This document shows positions 10,148 to 22,620 of a stretch of DNA of 47,259 nucleotides, one piece after another (positions within the stretch are counted from its first letter, which is position 1; every line of letters begins with the position of its first letter). Made by a program: the position numbers and the translations under genes. Origin of the DNA: Paraphysomonas bandaiensis (taxonomy: Eukaryota; Chrysophyceae); assembly GCA_965644295.1 (NCBI GenBank), contig CBFFRP010000033.1, forward strand, positions 1 to 47,259, written 5' to 3'. The notes under the pieces are model-generated. The model saw nothing but the letters and a program-made list of their open reading frames with translations. It made no database searches and was not told where the DNA came from.

Positions 10148-11381
10148 TTTGAAACATCTAAACGATGTATGAAATAAATTGCCCAGGAATAGTATGATAA
10201 AAATTCCATGTACTTGCACGAAACAGATTGCTTACGAGGACAGGCAGCAAGCAGTATAACCGTTTTTCGTCTTATTATTCGCGCACATATAAACATTTTA
10301 CAAGCGTTACATAGCTACTTGCTATACCTTAGCATGAGTATATTGAAACGATTGTCTGTAAACTATAATGAATAGTCCCTAGCTTGCTTGCACACGCTCG
10401 CTAGAAATTGCTGCTGCGAGATAACGTTAGACAAATAGTTGTGACATACGAAGGTTTGAGTATGTGCAATTAACAAAAACAAATTCGAATATCATTGCAG
10501 CGGCCTACAGCATACATTACACTTGTTACATCATGCAATATACATGCATAAATAGCTTACTACACGGAAAGTATAATATACATCATTACAGTTTTAGGTT
10601 ACATCAAATGGTTCATGCAAATAAGGCATACGATGATTTAAGTATGTACTATTGACCGAAATGCAATATCATTACGGCGATCTACAACGTACACCACATT
10701 AGTTGTATATATCATGAAATCCATACTCACAAACAACTTCGTCTTACAACTTACTGCAAGGGAAGTATGTATGTCCTTAAATTCTAGTTCGCTTTAAAGT
10801 CTTCATGATAAAGCATAATGATATATATTCAATGCCACCTATCTTCAAATCTTGTCTCCTAGTTTTGTTTCTCCCTCCATTTCCCCATTCTCTTTGGATA
10901 TCTTTGCATATATCCTTCCCTTCATAGTTGCCCTGCACTGCTGCAGAAGAGCTTCATGTAAACACTTTTCGTCGTATACCTCATCCGCTGATAGCTCTTT
11001 CTGAAGCTCCTTCAAAAGATATCTAATGACAAATCATCCAGGGGACAGTCTTCATCTACTAGGGATGTATGATTGTAACGAGCACTTCATGATAATGGGA
11101 TTGTGTGATCCCCACTGTGGTCAATATTTGGGTGAACTTCCTGCATCATTACAGCATAAAATCGATAAAATTAAGTTTCTACAGTGGGCACAACAACACA
11201 ACAGTACATTCCGAATAGTTTTAATATGAAGATACGCTTATTAGGATGTGGTTGTGTAGATATGAAGAGCCCGCCATCCCCATTCGATCATACTAATATT
11301 CACGTACAGAACAGAAAAACGGGACTACGGATGCTGCCCCTCCGATGTGGGTGCTGCCCCTCCGATGCTGTTGTCGGTATA
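10148..11381 (-). repeat. Right arm of the 1234-bp inverted repeat
   Basis: Reverse complement of 8374-9607 without gaps. It contains the mirror of the small coding-like frame (10845-11024, minus strand). Confidence 0.95.
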
Positions 11382-12330
11382 CCTGCAATCGACAGGGCGA
11401 CGTTCGCCCTATTTCATCACGACATCTGATATGAATATACTCGCGAGAGAATGCTAGTTGAGATGCGCCAGATGAGCCGCCTTATCGCCCGATATGCATA
11501 TGTATAAATGATAGGACTGTGCCGTATATCCAGAGGCGCAACTGAATCACGTCAGTACTATCACTTCTAGACACCCTCGAGAACAAGCTTTGAAACAAGT
11601 GGTGCATTAGACTGCCGCCAGGGTAGGAATCTGTTTGTGTATTGCAATATTGAACTGCAAGAAGCGTTGATTTCAGAGATAGCATCGACACGATCCTGGG
11701 TGGAACTATTATTGGAAACAGTGTAGCTAATAGTTTCTAATGTTCATGTGCTGAAAACTGTGATGTTCACAAGCGGAATTCTTGTTAAGTGCAGTATATT
11801 ACAATACCATTTTTTGCTCATGTTGCAGTGGCAGAAATACAACCAATTCAACTAGTTGATTTACTTCTCATACAAAATACTTTCACTGTGATATCTCGAC
11901 GTCTGTCGCATTCACTTAGCCGTTTACCAATACACCATGTACAAGGGACATATATTGGATACTAAATGTACAAATATAAAGGACGTTTATAATTGCCTTT
12001 ACTTATCGAAGAATTGGTACCTGCTGTTTTTTCTTTTGCGAATTTATATGACTAAGCATGCTTGATCTGTAAAAAAGATGGGTAGTTGATACATTCTTTC
12101 AACGAATTTAATCTATACGATAGTACGAAATTACTAGTGTTAATTATGAATTCAGAATTGCGTCTTATGTATAGAATATACAAGGCTAAAACTTCTAAAA
12201 ATTAGGCTATATATGAGCCTTGTTACAATAGCCTATATATGACGCGTAGCAGAATGGATGATGAAAGGAATATTAATTTGAAAGAATCTTCTCAATTTCT
12301 GTGTGTACAGTAGTGAATGACTTATGACGA
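11382..12330. other. Intergenic DNA, no gene supported
   Basis: Only short shadow frames are present. No domain, RNA or repeat was recognised. Confidence 0.5.
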
Positions 12331-12585
12331 GCAATAGGCGTTTAAGAGTCAGTGCTTAACTCTGATGTCCTATTATTTAACGCCACGAAAGCTGCTTGTG
12401 CGTCACCGCAAGCACGAAGGTGCAACCACTTTTTCGCTCTATCACTCAGAGCAAACTCATTGAGCAAGAAGAATGTTGATATACCTGACATCTGCATTCA
12501 GGTTTTGTGAGTCCTAAAGGTGAACAGCCTGGATGCAGGTAGAGCTAAATACCCCGGATGCCCTTGAGGTGGGCCTATTCCCAGT
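12331..12585 (-). repeat. Dispersed SINE-like repeat, partial copy
   Basis: This holds the 3' half of the family. Read on the minus strand it has CCTCAAGGGCATCC, then GGTTGCACCTTCGTGC, GTGACGCACAAGCAGC and TTAAATAATAGGA, and it ends near TTAAACGCCTATTGC. The 5' module is missing. Confidence 0.75.
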
Positions 12586-13309
12586 TGTGTGTACATCACA
12601 TGTGAGCGGCTATTATCCTCTACAGTCTATAGTAGTATTATGTAATGTTTTGAAAGCTATATATCATCAAAAGTCATATATTTTAATGACATTGGAATGA
12701 GGTTAATGCTATTATTACTGTAATACTGATAGAAATATGTGAGTTCGGGAAGATGAATTCTAGAGTGGCTACTAGTATGCAGGCTTGCGTAACAATTAGT
12801 TGGTTTTAAAAATGACAATTGCAATTAATAGGCTGGCTCAACTATGAAGCAGCTTAAGATGTATAGCAACAGATCATAAGTACAAACCCATTATATATGT
12901 TAGCATACAAGCTTGGATATATGTGCACAGGCACTCTATCATCTTATTAATGATAATTAGGTCAGTATACACTTTAATCTCATCACACATGAGTAATAAC
13001 ATGTCAAATATCGCTAACTGAGCACCTCCACAACGATCGTCTCAATACATAGCATAAGCTGATTGCATATTATACTAAAGTGTATTATTGTAAATGACAT
13101 TGTGCATTCGTTGGTGACTACTATCAGAGGAATCGTTGTGTGCGTCTGCAAGACAACAATCATACAGAGGAATCTGAGTGTGTGTGTGCAAGTATACAGA
13201 TTTCGAGAAAGAAGTAGTCAAAATTCAACGTGGAAGGGAAGAAGAACAAACCGCTATGAAAAAGCACAGGTGCAACGCTTTTTGATAAATAATTTACCTG
13301 CACACGAAG

Positions 13310-13412
13310 GTGATCTCGATGAAGAGAAAGAGGATGACGAGGAAGAAAAGGCCATTCGCTTACGTAAGGACAACCAAAAGCGCAAAAGCACGTATCAAAA
13401 TAATATATGGTT
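13310..13412 (+). pseudogene. hAT transposase fragment upstream of nested repeat
   Basis: An acidic then basic stretch (EEKAIRLRKDNQKRK) matches the in-frame EDEAIRLLKDNRKRQ segment of the hAT relic at 38080-38323. The frame is cut by the repeat beginning at 13413. Confidence 0.6.
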
Positions 13413-13842
13413 CCCTCAACGAAGTCGGACTCGCACCTTTTCGTGGTGTTCTGGGGGATAAGTGTGGAACAGAATCTTCCTGGGAAACAAACGTGAGTCG
13501 CAAACAGAGACAGCAGATATTGTTCTGCCCATTCATAGTCAATGCTTGTGTGGTACAACGTACATTAATATAAGTGTCACTTGTGTAGACGTCTTTGGAC
13601 CTTAACGACTAAACAGGCATCCGGAAAATAGGCCCACCTCAAAGGGTAACCGGTAACCGGGGTATTGGGCTGCCTGCTGCTGAAGTCAAGTATCAGGGCT
13701 GGAGGACTCAAAAGTGGTTGCACCTTGTTGGTGTTTGTGGTGACGCACAAACTTTCGTAGCGTTGAATATTAGGATATCAGAGTTAAGCACTAGTTAGTT
13801 ATATTACAATGCTAAGTTATTTCCGAGTCTTAACGCTTATTT
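13413..13842 (+). repeat. Dispersed SINE-like repeat, near-complete copy nested in hAT
   Basis: It begins CCCTCAACGAAGTCGGACTC and ends near TCTTAACGCTTATT. It carries all modules of the family: 5' 55-bp module, GTGTCACTTGTGTAGACGTC, repeated CATCCGG/GGGCCCACCTCAA blocks, GGTGACGCAC and TAGGATATCAGAGTTAAGCA. It interrupts the hAT transposase frame, so it arrived later. Confidence 0.85.
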
Positions 13843-13867
13843 CTAAGAATAAGACATTTAGTACTAC

Positions 13868-14120
13868 AATATCGTTGCATGAAGTACTTGTATAGCACTA
13901 CTAATGTTTGTGGGAGGTTGTTTACCAGTAGGCATGTTAGTGTGAGAACTAGTGTTCCTTGAAACTAAACAGAGTCAGTCTTGCACTTAATACTAATATC
14001 CTACTATTTGTTGCTACGGAGGCTGCTTGTATTGTTTGTAGGAGCGAATGACACTAGACACCTTGTAATGTTGATGATTCTGCGTGCTAATTGTCATTTT
14101 AGAGATGAGATTATAGTTGA
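13868..14120 (+). pseudogene. hAT transposase fragment downstream of nested repeat
   Basis: ATATCGTTGCATGAAGTACTT onward is homologous to 38165-38323. The dimerisation motif survives as RHLVMLMILRAN in one frame, after several frameshifts. It continues the fragment that ends at 13412. Confidence 0.65.
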
Positions 14121-14216
14121 CAATAATTGGATGTTTGGTTAATAATTGCAACTATTATTGTTGGATACCTATCACCAATTTATTTTCAATTAATGTTAGG
14201 CAAGCTTGCTAATATG

Positions 14217-14712
14217 CACACAGGAATGCAATCAAGAAGCATAGTGGTGGTGAGCTTTCTTTGCATACGTTTTTTTGTAGAGTGAGGATGTAATCAGTAA
14301 CTGTTATCATATATAGAACTGCTATGTTATAGTCAATATACTGAAATATTTATTGTTGAGCGCATGACAAAAGTATGGAAATAGTACTGACGCAATTCAA
14401 AATAACAGCACAATTGCAATAGTTTATTCTTACCCTTACTTTGGGTAGCACTCAATTCCTCACAGAAAACTAGTGGTGTAGCTATTCAATTCCAGCCTCG
14501 AGTATGAGATGTCATGATACAGACATTACGATATGTAAAATCTATGATAGAGAGCTGTTTTATGTGAAATCGTTCATTAAAATATAATATCTAACGCATA
14601 AAGGAAAACGTAACATTGCTTTATACGAACAGCAAAGGGAACACATGGTATATAAGATTGCCAGTGCGTTATCAACTAACATAACAACAAATACAGTGAA
14701 AACGAAATTAAC
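14217..14712. other. Intergenic, 3' flank of the SGNH gene
   Basis: AT-rich with no coding frame; the part next to 14713 is presumably the 3' UTR of the minus-strand gene. Confidence 0.5.
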
Positions 14713-16975
14713 TCAGCAACAAGCAAAGGATACAACTTTGAACTTCCGGCCTGTGCTTGTGCATAACTTGATATATACATTGATATCATCAAAGCATGAC
14801 GTTTTCCCATCAGAATTACGCAGGCAGTCATTTAACTCAGAAACAGACGACTCCATTGTTTTAATATGCAATTCCAACTGCTGCTCTATTGATACAGGCA
14901 TGTGCCATCTCGATTGGACATAAAATGGTCCAAACATAGCAACCTGTTCAGTATCGGATAATGTCGACTGGTTAAAATATGGCAACGATCTATTTATAGT
15001 CGCTTCAACAAATACTTTAGCAGTGCCCCACTCCTCTCCTGCGCAGATAACAAGTATTAAACAACAATATGAATAGGCTTTTCTTACCATAACTTGCTAT
15101 ATATCCAATTTTTACACGGTCGTAATGCTGGTTTTCACATTTAAACTGAACCAAATTATCATCCCTTTCGCCATGCAAGAGACAGTGCTGGTTCTCTCCG
15201 ATAGTCATCGATACATGTGATTTCAAATGTTTTCCATGCTCAACACTTCGTCTTTCAGTAGTGCTATTACCTAGTTTGGCTGTACGCAGACGTGACCACG
15301 ATACCGTGTTGTTGGAGAGTAATTCAATTTTTCGACGGTAGCTTGATGATTGTAACCTCCGGATTGTTGCTCCACGAGATTCGATTACCCAACCCGTCTT
15401 GTATGGATCATTAGATATATCATTTCGAAGCTCCCAGTTGCCTCGATGAACACGAACAGCTTCCAGGTTATAAGCCTCCGGACGGCCATCAAAATCCATA
15501 TAAGTTGAGAAGCCCTACAACCAACACAATAAAAATTTCATGTATACAGCACTACAAAACATACCGAGAAGCACAATCCCCATTTTAAACTATTACTAAT
15601 TGTTGGCCATTGCAGAGAGTGGTCTTCGTTTTCAGAGTGAACGGCGGCTTCACCAGATACAGACTCTTCTTTCATTACTAGCATTAACACCTCCGTAACG
15701 AGCTGAGCCCATATCACATGAGTAGGCCAGGCTAGAAATCAACGTCAATAACAAAAACTATTTTAAGAACACAATTCGACCTGGGTGTCTTTCATTTTCT
15801 TGTGCCGCATAAAGAGGCGTCAGATTCGGAGCTTGGTCCATGCCTATCGCTTTCAAATAACTCACCATCGGAATATTATATTTCCTACAGACAAATTTAC
15901 TGAGATGAATACCACAATAAGATATTTCTACTTGTTAATCTCTACTCTATCTTTTATAGCATCCTCCAAGTATTGGGCATCATGTGGCTTCAAATCTTTT
16001 CTACGGTTATAAAACTCCAGATCAATCAATTGAGGCCTAGATAGATATAATTGACCACACTATGCGCAAAATTGACCATTTCATACCTACTGGGCATCGA
16101 TAATGTCTTAAGAACCAAACCCTCGTATACGTCTTTTCGATTGCGACGCCGAAACCACTTGAGATATAACAGATTGTAAGAACAAATAGGCAGTTAAGGT
16201 CATATCAAATGTTTACTTGGTTGCTGATATCATTCACTCCATAATCCCAAAGAATAAGATCAGGTTCCCACTCACTATCCGTGACGATTTCAATATTCGT
16301 GGAGCTCAGCTTGTCTACCCAGCATCCGCCTGTGGCGTAACTTCGAGAAACCAAACAGTCCATGCCTTTCACAGATGAAGTCGCAGCACGACAGCAATAT
16401 CTAGGTGAAATACGAACTGCCGCAACATCTGGTAATATACGATTAAATGCGTACTCAAGAAAAAACGATAGTCTTAGAGGCCACGAGCAGTGACGAGAGG
16501 CCAACGCGGCGGACTCTGTTGACACACCACATCGGGAATGATTGGTACACTGCGGTGCTATGTAGCATGCATGACCAACACAAACTGACCCCCCAATGTA
16601 AAGAATATTTAAAACTACAGAATTGGCATTTCCCTGACGAAATTCACGAACTTTCTTATCAAACGAATGCAATAATCGCTGAAAAGAGCCCTCCCACATC
16701 AAGCTCCTTCGAGCCATATCAGGAGTAACGATTGAAGTGATATCTTCGACAGAGTATCCCTTATAATCATTATACGTTTCAGAAGATACATCAGATCCTA
16801 TAAGGGATGCCTGCTTGTTATGTTCATCAGTCAATTTATCGAACGGAATAGTGAGTTCTAATGGGTGTCCACTGCTATGTACAACGAGAATAAATAACCA
16901 ATAAAGCTGGACAATGTATAGGGCGAATACACGCCAAACACTCACAGGTGACGAGGACTGCTTAATCTCTGGCAT
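14713..16975 (-). CDS. SGNH/GDSL-hydrolase-like membrane-anchored protein, 7 exons
   Basis: Reconstructed exons (minus): 16217-16975, 16087-16157, 15932-16036, 15781-15884, 15565-15731, 15088-15514, 14713-15038. All six introns are GT-AG, 47-59 nt, and phases agree. The CDS is 1959 nt, 652 aa. The ATG at 16975 is preferred over an in-frame GTG at 16984. A hydrophobic segment at residues 14-33 suggests a signal anchor. SGNH-type motifs: nucleophile block LYIGGSVCVG (GGS, 128-130), YGVND (245-249), and HPAWPTH (about 345-351) carrying the likely catalytic His. About 270 C-terminal residues have no family I recognise. The probable role is an esterase/acyl-hydrolase of the secretory pathway or cell surface; substrate unknown. 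It is divergent from the ML gene, 506 bp apart. Confidence 0.8.
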
Positions 16976-17481
16976 TGGCGCCACCCGAACTCTCTATCAT
17001 CTCGTTGGAGGATATACGCAGCCTTGAAGACTGCATTGAACGTCACATACTTGCAGCGCTCCTATCAGACCACAATACTGCTGTATAGCACACTGTACTC
17101 TATGTATTTTATTGTTCCACATTGCATATTCTAGTCAGTATCATCACTGTAGGTGTAGGGTGGCCATACAGTACACCCCGTACACCGTACACCGTAGTGG
17201 TTACAGCACCAGATTGAGATCCATGAAGTGCAGAGTGGTCAGTCGTTATATTCACTGACTGCGAAGTCTAGAAGTGTGTTCAAGCCTCATCTGTCAGCGT
17301 GCTGGATAGAAGCGGAAGACTTCATCTTGAAGATCCACTCGATAGTATTCTAATTTACTTTCGAATTTCATTTTTGAATTATGATTCAAATGGTGTCACA
17401 TATACACACACAGACATACACATATAGATATATTCTCCTCTGGTTCATATCATATCTGCTTCCTTATCAGAAATTGACACA
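16976..17481. promoter_or_regulatory. Shared intergenic region between two divergent genes
   Basis: 506 bp separate the minus-strand SGNH gene and the plus-strand ML gene, so it must hold both promoters. A short GTACACC repeat (about 17170-17200) and a CA/TA-rich run (about 17398-17435) are visible. No defined motif can be assigned. Confidence 0.45.
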
Positions 17482-17999
17482 ATGAGGTTTGTTATCTGCT
17501 TCATCGTTCTATGCCATCAGTTGCATTTGCTGTCGTCGGAATGGCTGAACTGCTGTCCTCATGAAGATCTTCTTGGTATTGAAACTGTTGATTTTACTCC
17601 CTCTCGGCTTAAGATGGGCGCCACTGCTAAACTTCATGTGAGTTGATCGGATTACTCTATGCTAGTGTGATGTTATGTAGGTAACAGGAACTCCAGTTGT
17701 TGATATACATCACGCTGTTGTGAGTGTCACTGTACGCGGCCCTCGAATGTTTCGAACCCGTTTTTATGAATCCAACCTGTGTGATTATGTCAAGTGCCCT
17801 TTATTTAGTGGCGTTCGAGTGTCAAAGACTGTTCCGCTTCGGATTCCAAAGCGTATTCCAGCAGGAAACTATACGGTATCAGAATGCAATTTATGTTCAT
17901 CAATTGTGACTTGCATTGCAGCTTCGTGTTGAGATTGACGATACCGATCGAATTGTTCTCGCCTCCTGCTTCGAAGTATCTAGCTACATATTCTACTGA
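17482..17999 (+). CDS. ML-domain (MD-2/NPC2-like) lipid-binding secretory protein, 3 exons
   Basis: Exons 17482-17637, 17681-17875 and 17922-17999 join in phase 0 at both introns (43 and 46 nt, GT-AG), giving 142 aa. Residues 1-19 form a signal peptide (MRFVICFIVLCHQLHLLSS). The fold pattern of ML domains follows: paired cysteines, DYVKCPL, the TVPLRIPKRIPAGNYT segment equivalent to the P-x-G-x-Y-x-V strand, and a last strand with ASCFEV. Length is normal for the family. ML proteins bind sterols or other lipids in lysosomes or outside the cell; the ligand here is unknown. The third exon would be missed by simple ORF calling, because the frame reads through the second donor to a stop. Confidence 0.82.
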
Positions 18000-18683
18000 G
18001 TTGTATTGTCGATTTCTAGATTATGATGTATTTTTTTCGAAAAGCCCACATACGCTTTGACCGATAGTATGAACATGTTCGTGGAACTTCACGTGGAAGT
18101 ATTTATCCTTATCACTCCGGCTTAGTATCGTTTTATTTTGTAATCTTTAATTTTACTTTCAGGAATACGTTAATAAATCTATACACAATGTGACTGTCTA
18201 TGATGTATGCAATGTAGACTAATTTTATATTCCCTCGTGCCATAGTATGCAGTAATTAATCCAGATACTCCTCATTTGATGTTGTTACTGAAGGCCGGCC
18301 TATTGCACATACATTCCAATGAATACACATATATATGATTTCAAATAAGGTTGTGGTGATGCTAAATAATTCACTCATTAATCGAAGTGTACACGTACTC
18401 AAATATAATAGTGTAAGTAGCTTAAAATGAAAGTGTTTGCTTGGTGAGTTATGTACTAATACAACAATATGAAGCTAAGGTAGCACTGACTTCTGATGTG
18501 CAACAAAGCAATACAATGGTAATAGATTGTATATGTTAAGGCTAAATAACTATAGCTGCCTTTTCTAATTTCTAAGAAGCAAAACTATGTACAGACGTAT
18601 GCTGCTGCTAGAAACTATCTAGTAGACCACTTTAGTACCTACCTATCTATCAAAACAAGATAATTATTGAAAGTCTTTTATTT
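18000..18683. other. Intergenic, no gene seen
   Basis: AT-rich sequence downstream of the ML gene with no coding frame or recognised repeat. Confidence 0.5.
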
Positions 18684-19157
18684 AGCAATAGGCGTTAAAA
18701 GCCTGCACCAATTTAGTAGCTAGATGAATGCTAGTCAACCTAGTTAGACCTCTACCCGTAACTAATCAGTACAAACTCTATTATCCTACTATTTAACGCT
18801 ACGAAAGCTGCTTGTGCGTCGCCGCAAGCACCAAGGTGCAACCACTTCCGTTCTGAGTCCTTAAGGTGAACATTAGCAGGCAGCCCATTACCCCGGTTAC
18901 CCTTGAGGTGGGCCCTGTCCCGGATGCCCTTGTGGTGGGCCCATTTCTGGATGCCTGTTTATTCGTCAGGGCCCAAAGACGTCTACACAAGTGACACTTA
19001 TTGGTGTCCCTTGTACCACACAAGCAGTCGGCTATGAGTGGGCAGAACAATATCTGCTGACTATGTTTGCGGCTCACGTTAGTTTCCCAGAGAGAATCTC
19101 TCCGGTACTTATCCCCAAGAACACCACGAAAAGGTGCGAGTCCGACTTTGTTGAGGG
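18684..19157 (-). repeat. Dispersed SINE-like repeat, near-complete copy
   Basis: Reverse-oriented full copy. The 5' module ends at TTGAGGG (19157) and the 3' end is near GCAATAGGCGTT (18684). Internal blocks match 13413-13842 and 20408-20800. Confidence 0.85.
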
Positions 19158-19376
19158 TCAAAACAAGATATAATAATAAGTGATGTGCTCATCATACAAT
19201 TATATGATTCAACTTAATAAACGTATTTCTATATGATGGAGAGACAGGGACATGGCCTCAATCTACTCATTGTTTATAAAACCCATCTGACAACTTAAGT
19301 TGTAACCCTGGGGGATTCGCAAAATTCAATCACATCATCAGAAAGTAGTTATAAGTCGAGTCAATTCCTGCTGCTT

Positions 19377-19528
19377 TCAAGCTAAAATTCGGGTGAAGTA
19401 TACAACACCATTAATGATTATATCCGCCTCACCTTCTATTATAGTTCCTGCATCAAATGTCCGTACGAAATACTCGAACGCTACGTTGTATGCAGAAAGG
19501 AGTCGGATATTCCGCAAAACATGGTGAT
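19377..19528 (-). other. Coding-like fragment of unknown family
   Basis: About 50 codons are open on the minus strand with protein-like composition (FEYFVRTFDAGTIIEGEAD in the middle), ending in TGA at 19377. It may be a single exon or a gene fossil. No partner exon was found. Confidence 0.22.
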
Positions 19529-19667
19529 GGATATAATATTATATAATATAAAATAAAACATATGTAATAAATGTTAGTAACAGCAGTAGATAGACAAGTG
19601 CATTTAACTATAAATGATTATTACCCACTGCTGGTCGGCGACAAATCTCTTCATGTCTGATTATTTA

Positions 19668-19790
19668 GCAATAGACATGAAAGTGTTAAAACTAAACAGA
19701 AATCTATCAGTACTTAATAATAATATTCTACATTATGACACTAATATGCTTGTGCGTCGCCGCAAGCACCAATGTGCGACCACCTTCTCT
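19668..19790 (-). repeat. Dispersed SINE-like repeat, diverged fragment
   Basis: GCTTGCGGCGACGCACAAGC (minus) and the GCAATA-type 3' end identify a decayed 3' fragment of the family. Confidence 0.6.
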
Positions 19791-20407
19791 TCAGATTAGT
19801 GATTAATGTTTATTTTAATTGACCTGAATTTTGCGACGTGCTAATCTTTGGCAAAGGGTTTAATAGTCTGCCGCTAGGAAAGTAGAAGTGAAGAAAGCTA
19901 TAGTATATTATCTAGTCTTCATTGAGTGTTGCCTAAAGTATCATTGGTAAAGCATTGTGACAACTGCTTCTATATGGGCCATTCGCTCAACCTAAAATTT
20001 GCGCGGTAAAACCGTCGAGTCGATCAGTAGGACGCAACGACTTTTCGAGAGAAAAACAGCGTTTCAGCAACAGCATTCGACTGTCAATGTTTTGATGTTG
20101 ATGACAATGTTGAATGTGAAAATGGGGGAAGATATCGAAGCGAGGACACTTTTTATAGAGGCTGATAAGTCCGCTAGCTTCCGAATATTTCGGGATTCAG
20201 CGAAACACACAACCTCGTTTTGGGTAACATAACTTTCTCTGAATTTTGAATCTTAGCAATTCGTGTTAAATAGACCCAAACTTTATAGCTGTGGCAGTAG
20301 ACACTACTTCTTTATGACTTTAAGATATTGATTATAATTTTAATAATTGAGTCTGTATACAACGTTCAGTTAATTCACAACGTCAAAATTAGATACGCTT
20401 TATTTTG
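19791..20407. other. Intergenic, no gene supported
   Basis: Weak frames exist on both strands around 20000-20230 but neither shows a domain. Confidence 0.45.
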
Positions 20408-20800
20408 CCCTCAACAAAGTCGGACTCGCACCTTTTCGTGGTGTTCTGGGGGATAAGTACCGGAGATATTTCTCCGGGAAACTAACGTGAGCCGCATATT
20501 ATATAGTCAGCAGATATATTGTTCTGCCCACTCATAGCCAAATGCTTGTGTGGTACAAGGGACACTAATAAGTGTCACTTGTGTAGACGTCTTTGGGCCC
20601 TGACGAATAAACAGGCATCCGGGAATGGGCCCACCTCAAGGGCATCCGGGACAGGGCCCACCAGAAGGGTAACCGGGGTATTGGGCTGCCTGCTGAAGTT
20701 AAGCATCCGGGATGTTCACCTTAAGAACTCAAAACACCTGAAGTCAGCAGATGTCAGGTATATCAACATTCTGCTTGCTCCCTGCGTTTGCTTTGAGTGA
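20408..20800 (+). repeat. Dispersed SINE-like repeat, 3'-truncated copy
   Basis: It starts CCCTCAACAAAGTCGGACTC, contains ordered CATCCGGG and GGGCCCACC blocks, and breaks off after CTTTGAGTGA. Confidence 0.85.
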
Positions 20801-22620
20801 TTGATGCTGAGTATGAGTTCACATTATTCGGTATCTGTGTGGCCAATGACCGAGGTAATGCGTCAAACTTTCCTCATGGATGCATGGCAATGGCAATGAT
20901 GTGATTAGACCTGTCATGTCTTCTCACACGTCTACTGCCTAGTCTTGGTTTCTCCCGACCCAGGTCATTGAGATTATATCAAGGCTCTGGCACTGTTCTC
21001 CAAGCAGTGTCAGGTACATTTGTGGTGCTTTTATGTTATTCTTGCTTAGTAGGTTTTCATCCGAGCGGGGAAGGTGCACGGTTTCCTACTAGTGTAAGTC
21101 ACTCGGGAGAAGAGTGCAAGGTGGATGCATGTGCTGGATGAGTGCACACAATGGAGGGAAGACATTGGAGTCAGCTTGAATTTGTAACAGATTTTGGTAG
21201 ATGTCTGTTTCATGCGTCAGTGTGCAAAATTGCACCAGTGAGACCGCTTCGTGACCGTGGGAGGACCCGGCGCTATAGAGCTACTTTATTCTCCCTTCCA
21301 GACTACCTGCTGCTGTGAACACCACCTTGAAGAGGGCCCTAAAGATCTGCCGCATATACAGGAGACATATGCCGAAGACACCGACCGCAAGTTGTTTGTG
21401 TTAGGACAAGTAGATTGGGCAGGAGCGTATGATCCGGCTTAAACACGCAACTCGTCGTATGCCCATGTAGCTAACTAAATCGTGTTGTATAGTTGAGCAC
21501 TTGTCGGTGCATGCAATAGTAACTAGATGAGAGTCATGTTATGCATAGTGTCGCGCGAGTTGTTAGGTTGGTCGCGGCAACGCACAAGCTTGCGCTTCTT
21601 AATAATCAGATTTTCAATATACGCTTTATTTTGCCACATATAATATAGAATCAAGACTTTTATTTATTTCTTTAGCTTGAAGATATGATTAATTCTTACG
21701 CTCCTGCTACTTGAAAACAAAGATAGTTCATTAGTATATTCACTCAGCCATGCGTATACTATTGATTACACATAGTACTTATCAATATATATACTATGAC
21801 ACACCCACATCACGACGACAAATCAAGGGGTCCCTAGATACATACTAATTAACTGCAAATGTTATGCATTAATTGAATGTCTGTTATGGCTAGCTATCGA
21901 CCGCGCTACATTAGCTACCACGTCAACAACCTGTACAACAGGTCTAGCAGAACTAAGCATTCTTACCACAAGTGAATGTAGTGCCTCCCCACTAATGAAT
22001 TAAAAAAATCAAAACAATAACACAGCCCGAGTGCGCTTGTGACAAGCATCATCATATCTAGTTGCCGTCACTATTACCACCATAAAACAATCAACCTAAA
22101 ATCCATTCAGTTCGCATTATCTGCTGTTGTAGACAGTATGTTGTGCCACATAACGGCCACTTCCCAAACTATTCTATGGGCCATTTTTCACTTCTGACAC
22201 ACTATATAAAAATAAATTAATGTAACAAAGTCGATAGCCTGCAATGCGTACCTCCCGCAATTAAATGGCAATGTTGCGCAACAAACCGGCCAGATGAATG
22301 ACGTTCGGGTGATTTCTTTTGCCATGAAAGAAGTAGACTTTTCGAAAGCATTGAGGGTGTGGCTGTGTCATGAGGTCAGTAATACCATTGAATATAGGTG
22401 AGTATACACAGTCATTGATTAAGTGGAACTATCGTGTACAAGTCATCATTAGGAGGTGATGCTATGAGATATGTTGAAAGGGGGGTCTCATATCTTGCGT
22501 GATAGTGTAGATTAGAATCAACAAGAATGCGGTAGTCAATCTGCGCAACATCTAGACATGCACACATCTTCACTGTTCAACTGTACATTCTTCATTCCAC
22601 GAGCAAAAAAATCTTTTTTT
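20801..22620. other. Gene-poor stretch with scattered coding-like scraps
   Basis: Short protein-like scraps occur around 20840-21200 and 21251-21442 (DRKLFVLGQVDWAGAYDPA) but no family is recognised and frames are broken. 21500-22560 is AT-rich without structure. Confidence 0.4.

Larger units (their letters stand above)
12780..14208 (+). mobile_element. hAT-family element with terminal repeats and 8-bp target duplication
   Basis: It starts CAGGCTTGCGTAACAATTAG and ends with the inverted relative ...TTAGGCAAGCTTG. Flanking 8-mers are CTAGTATG (12772-12779) and CTAATATG (14209-14216), one mismatch, which matches the 8-bp duplications hAT elements make. Inside are remnants of a hAT transposase C-terminus and a nested dispersed repeat at 13413-13842. 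Without the nested repeat the element is about 1 kb, so it is internally deleted and non-autonomous. The same terminus recurs at 38480-38498. Confidence 0.8.

Noticed and set aside
13063-13573. Two 87-132 codon frames on both strands
   Set aside because: They cross the junction between hAT relic and nested repeat; only the short hAT segment is a real coding relic.
16447-16728. 93-codon plus-strand frame
   Set aside because: Antisense shadow of SGNH exon 1.
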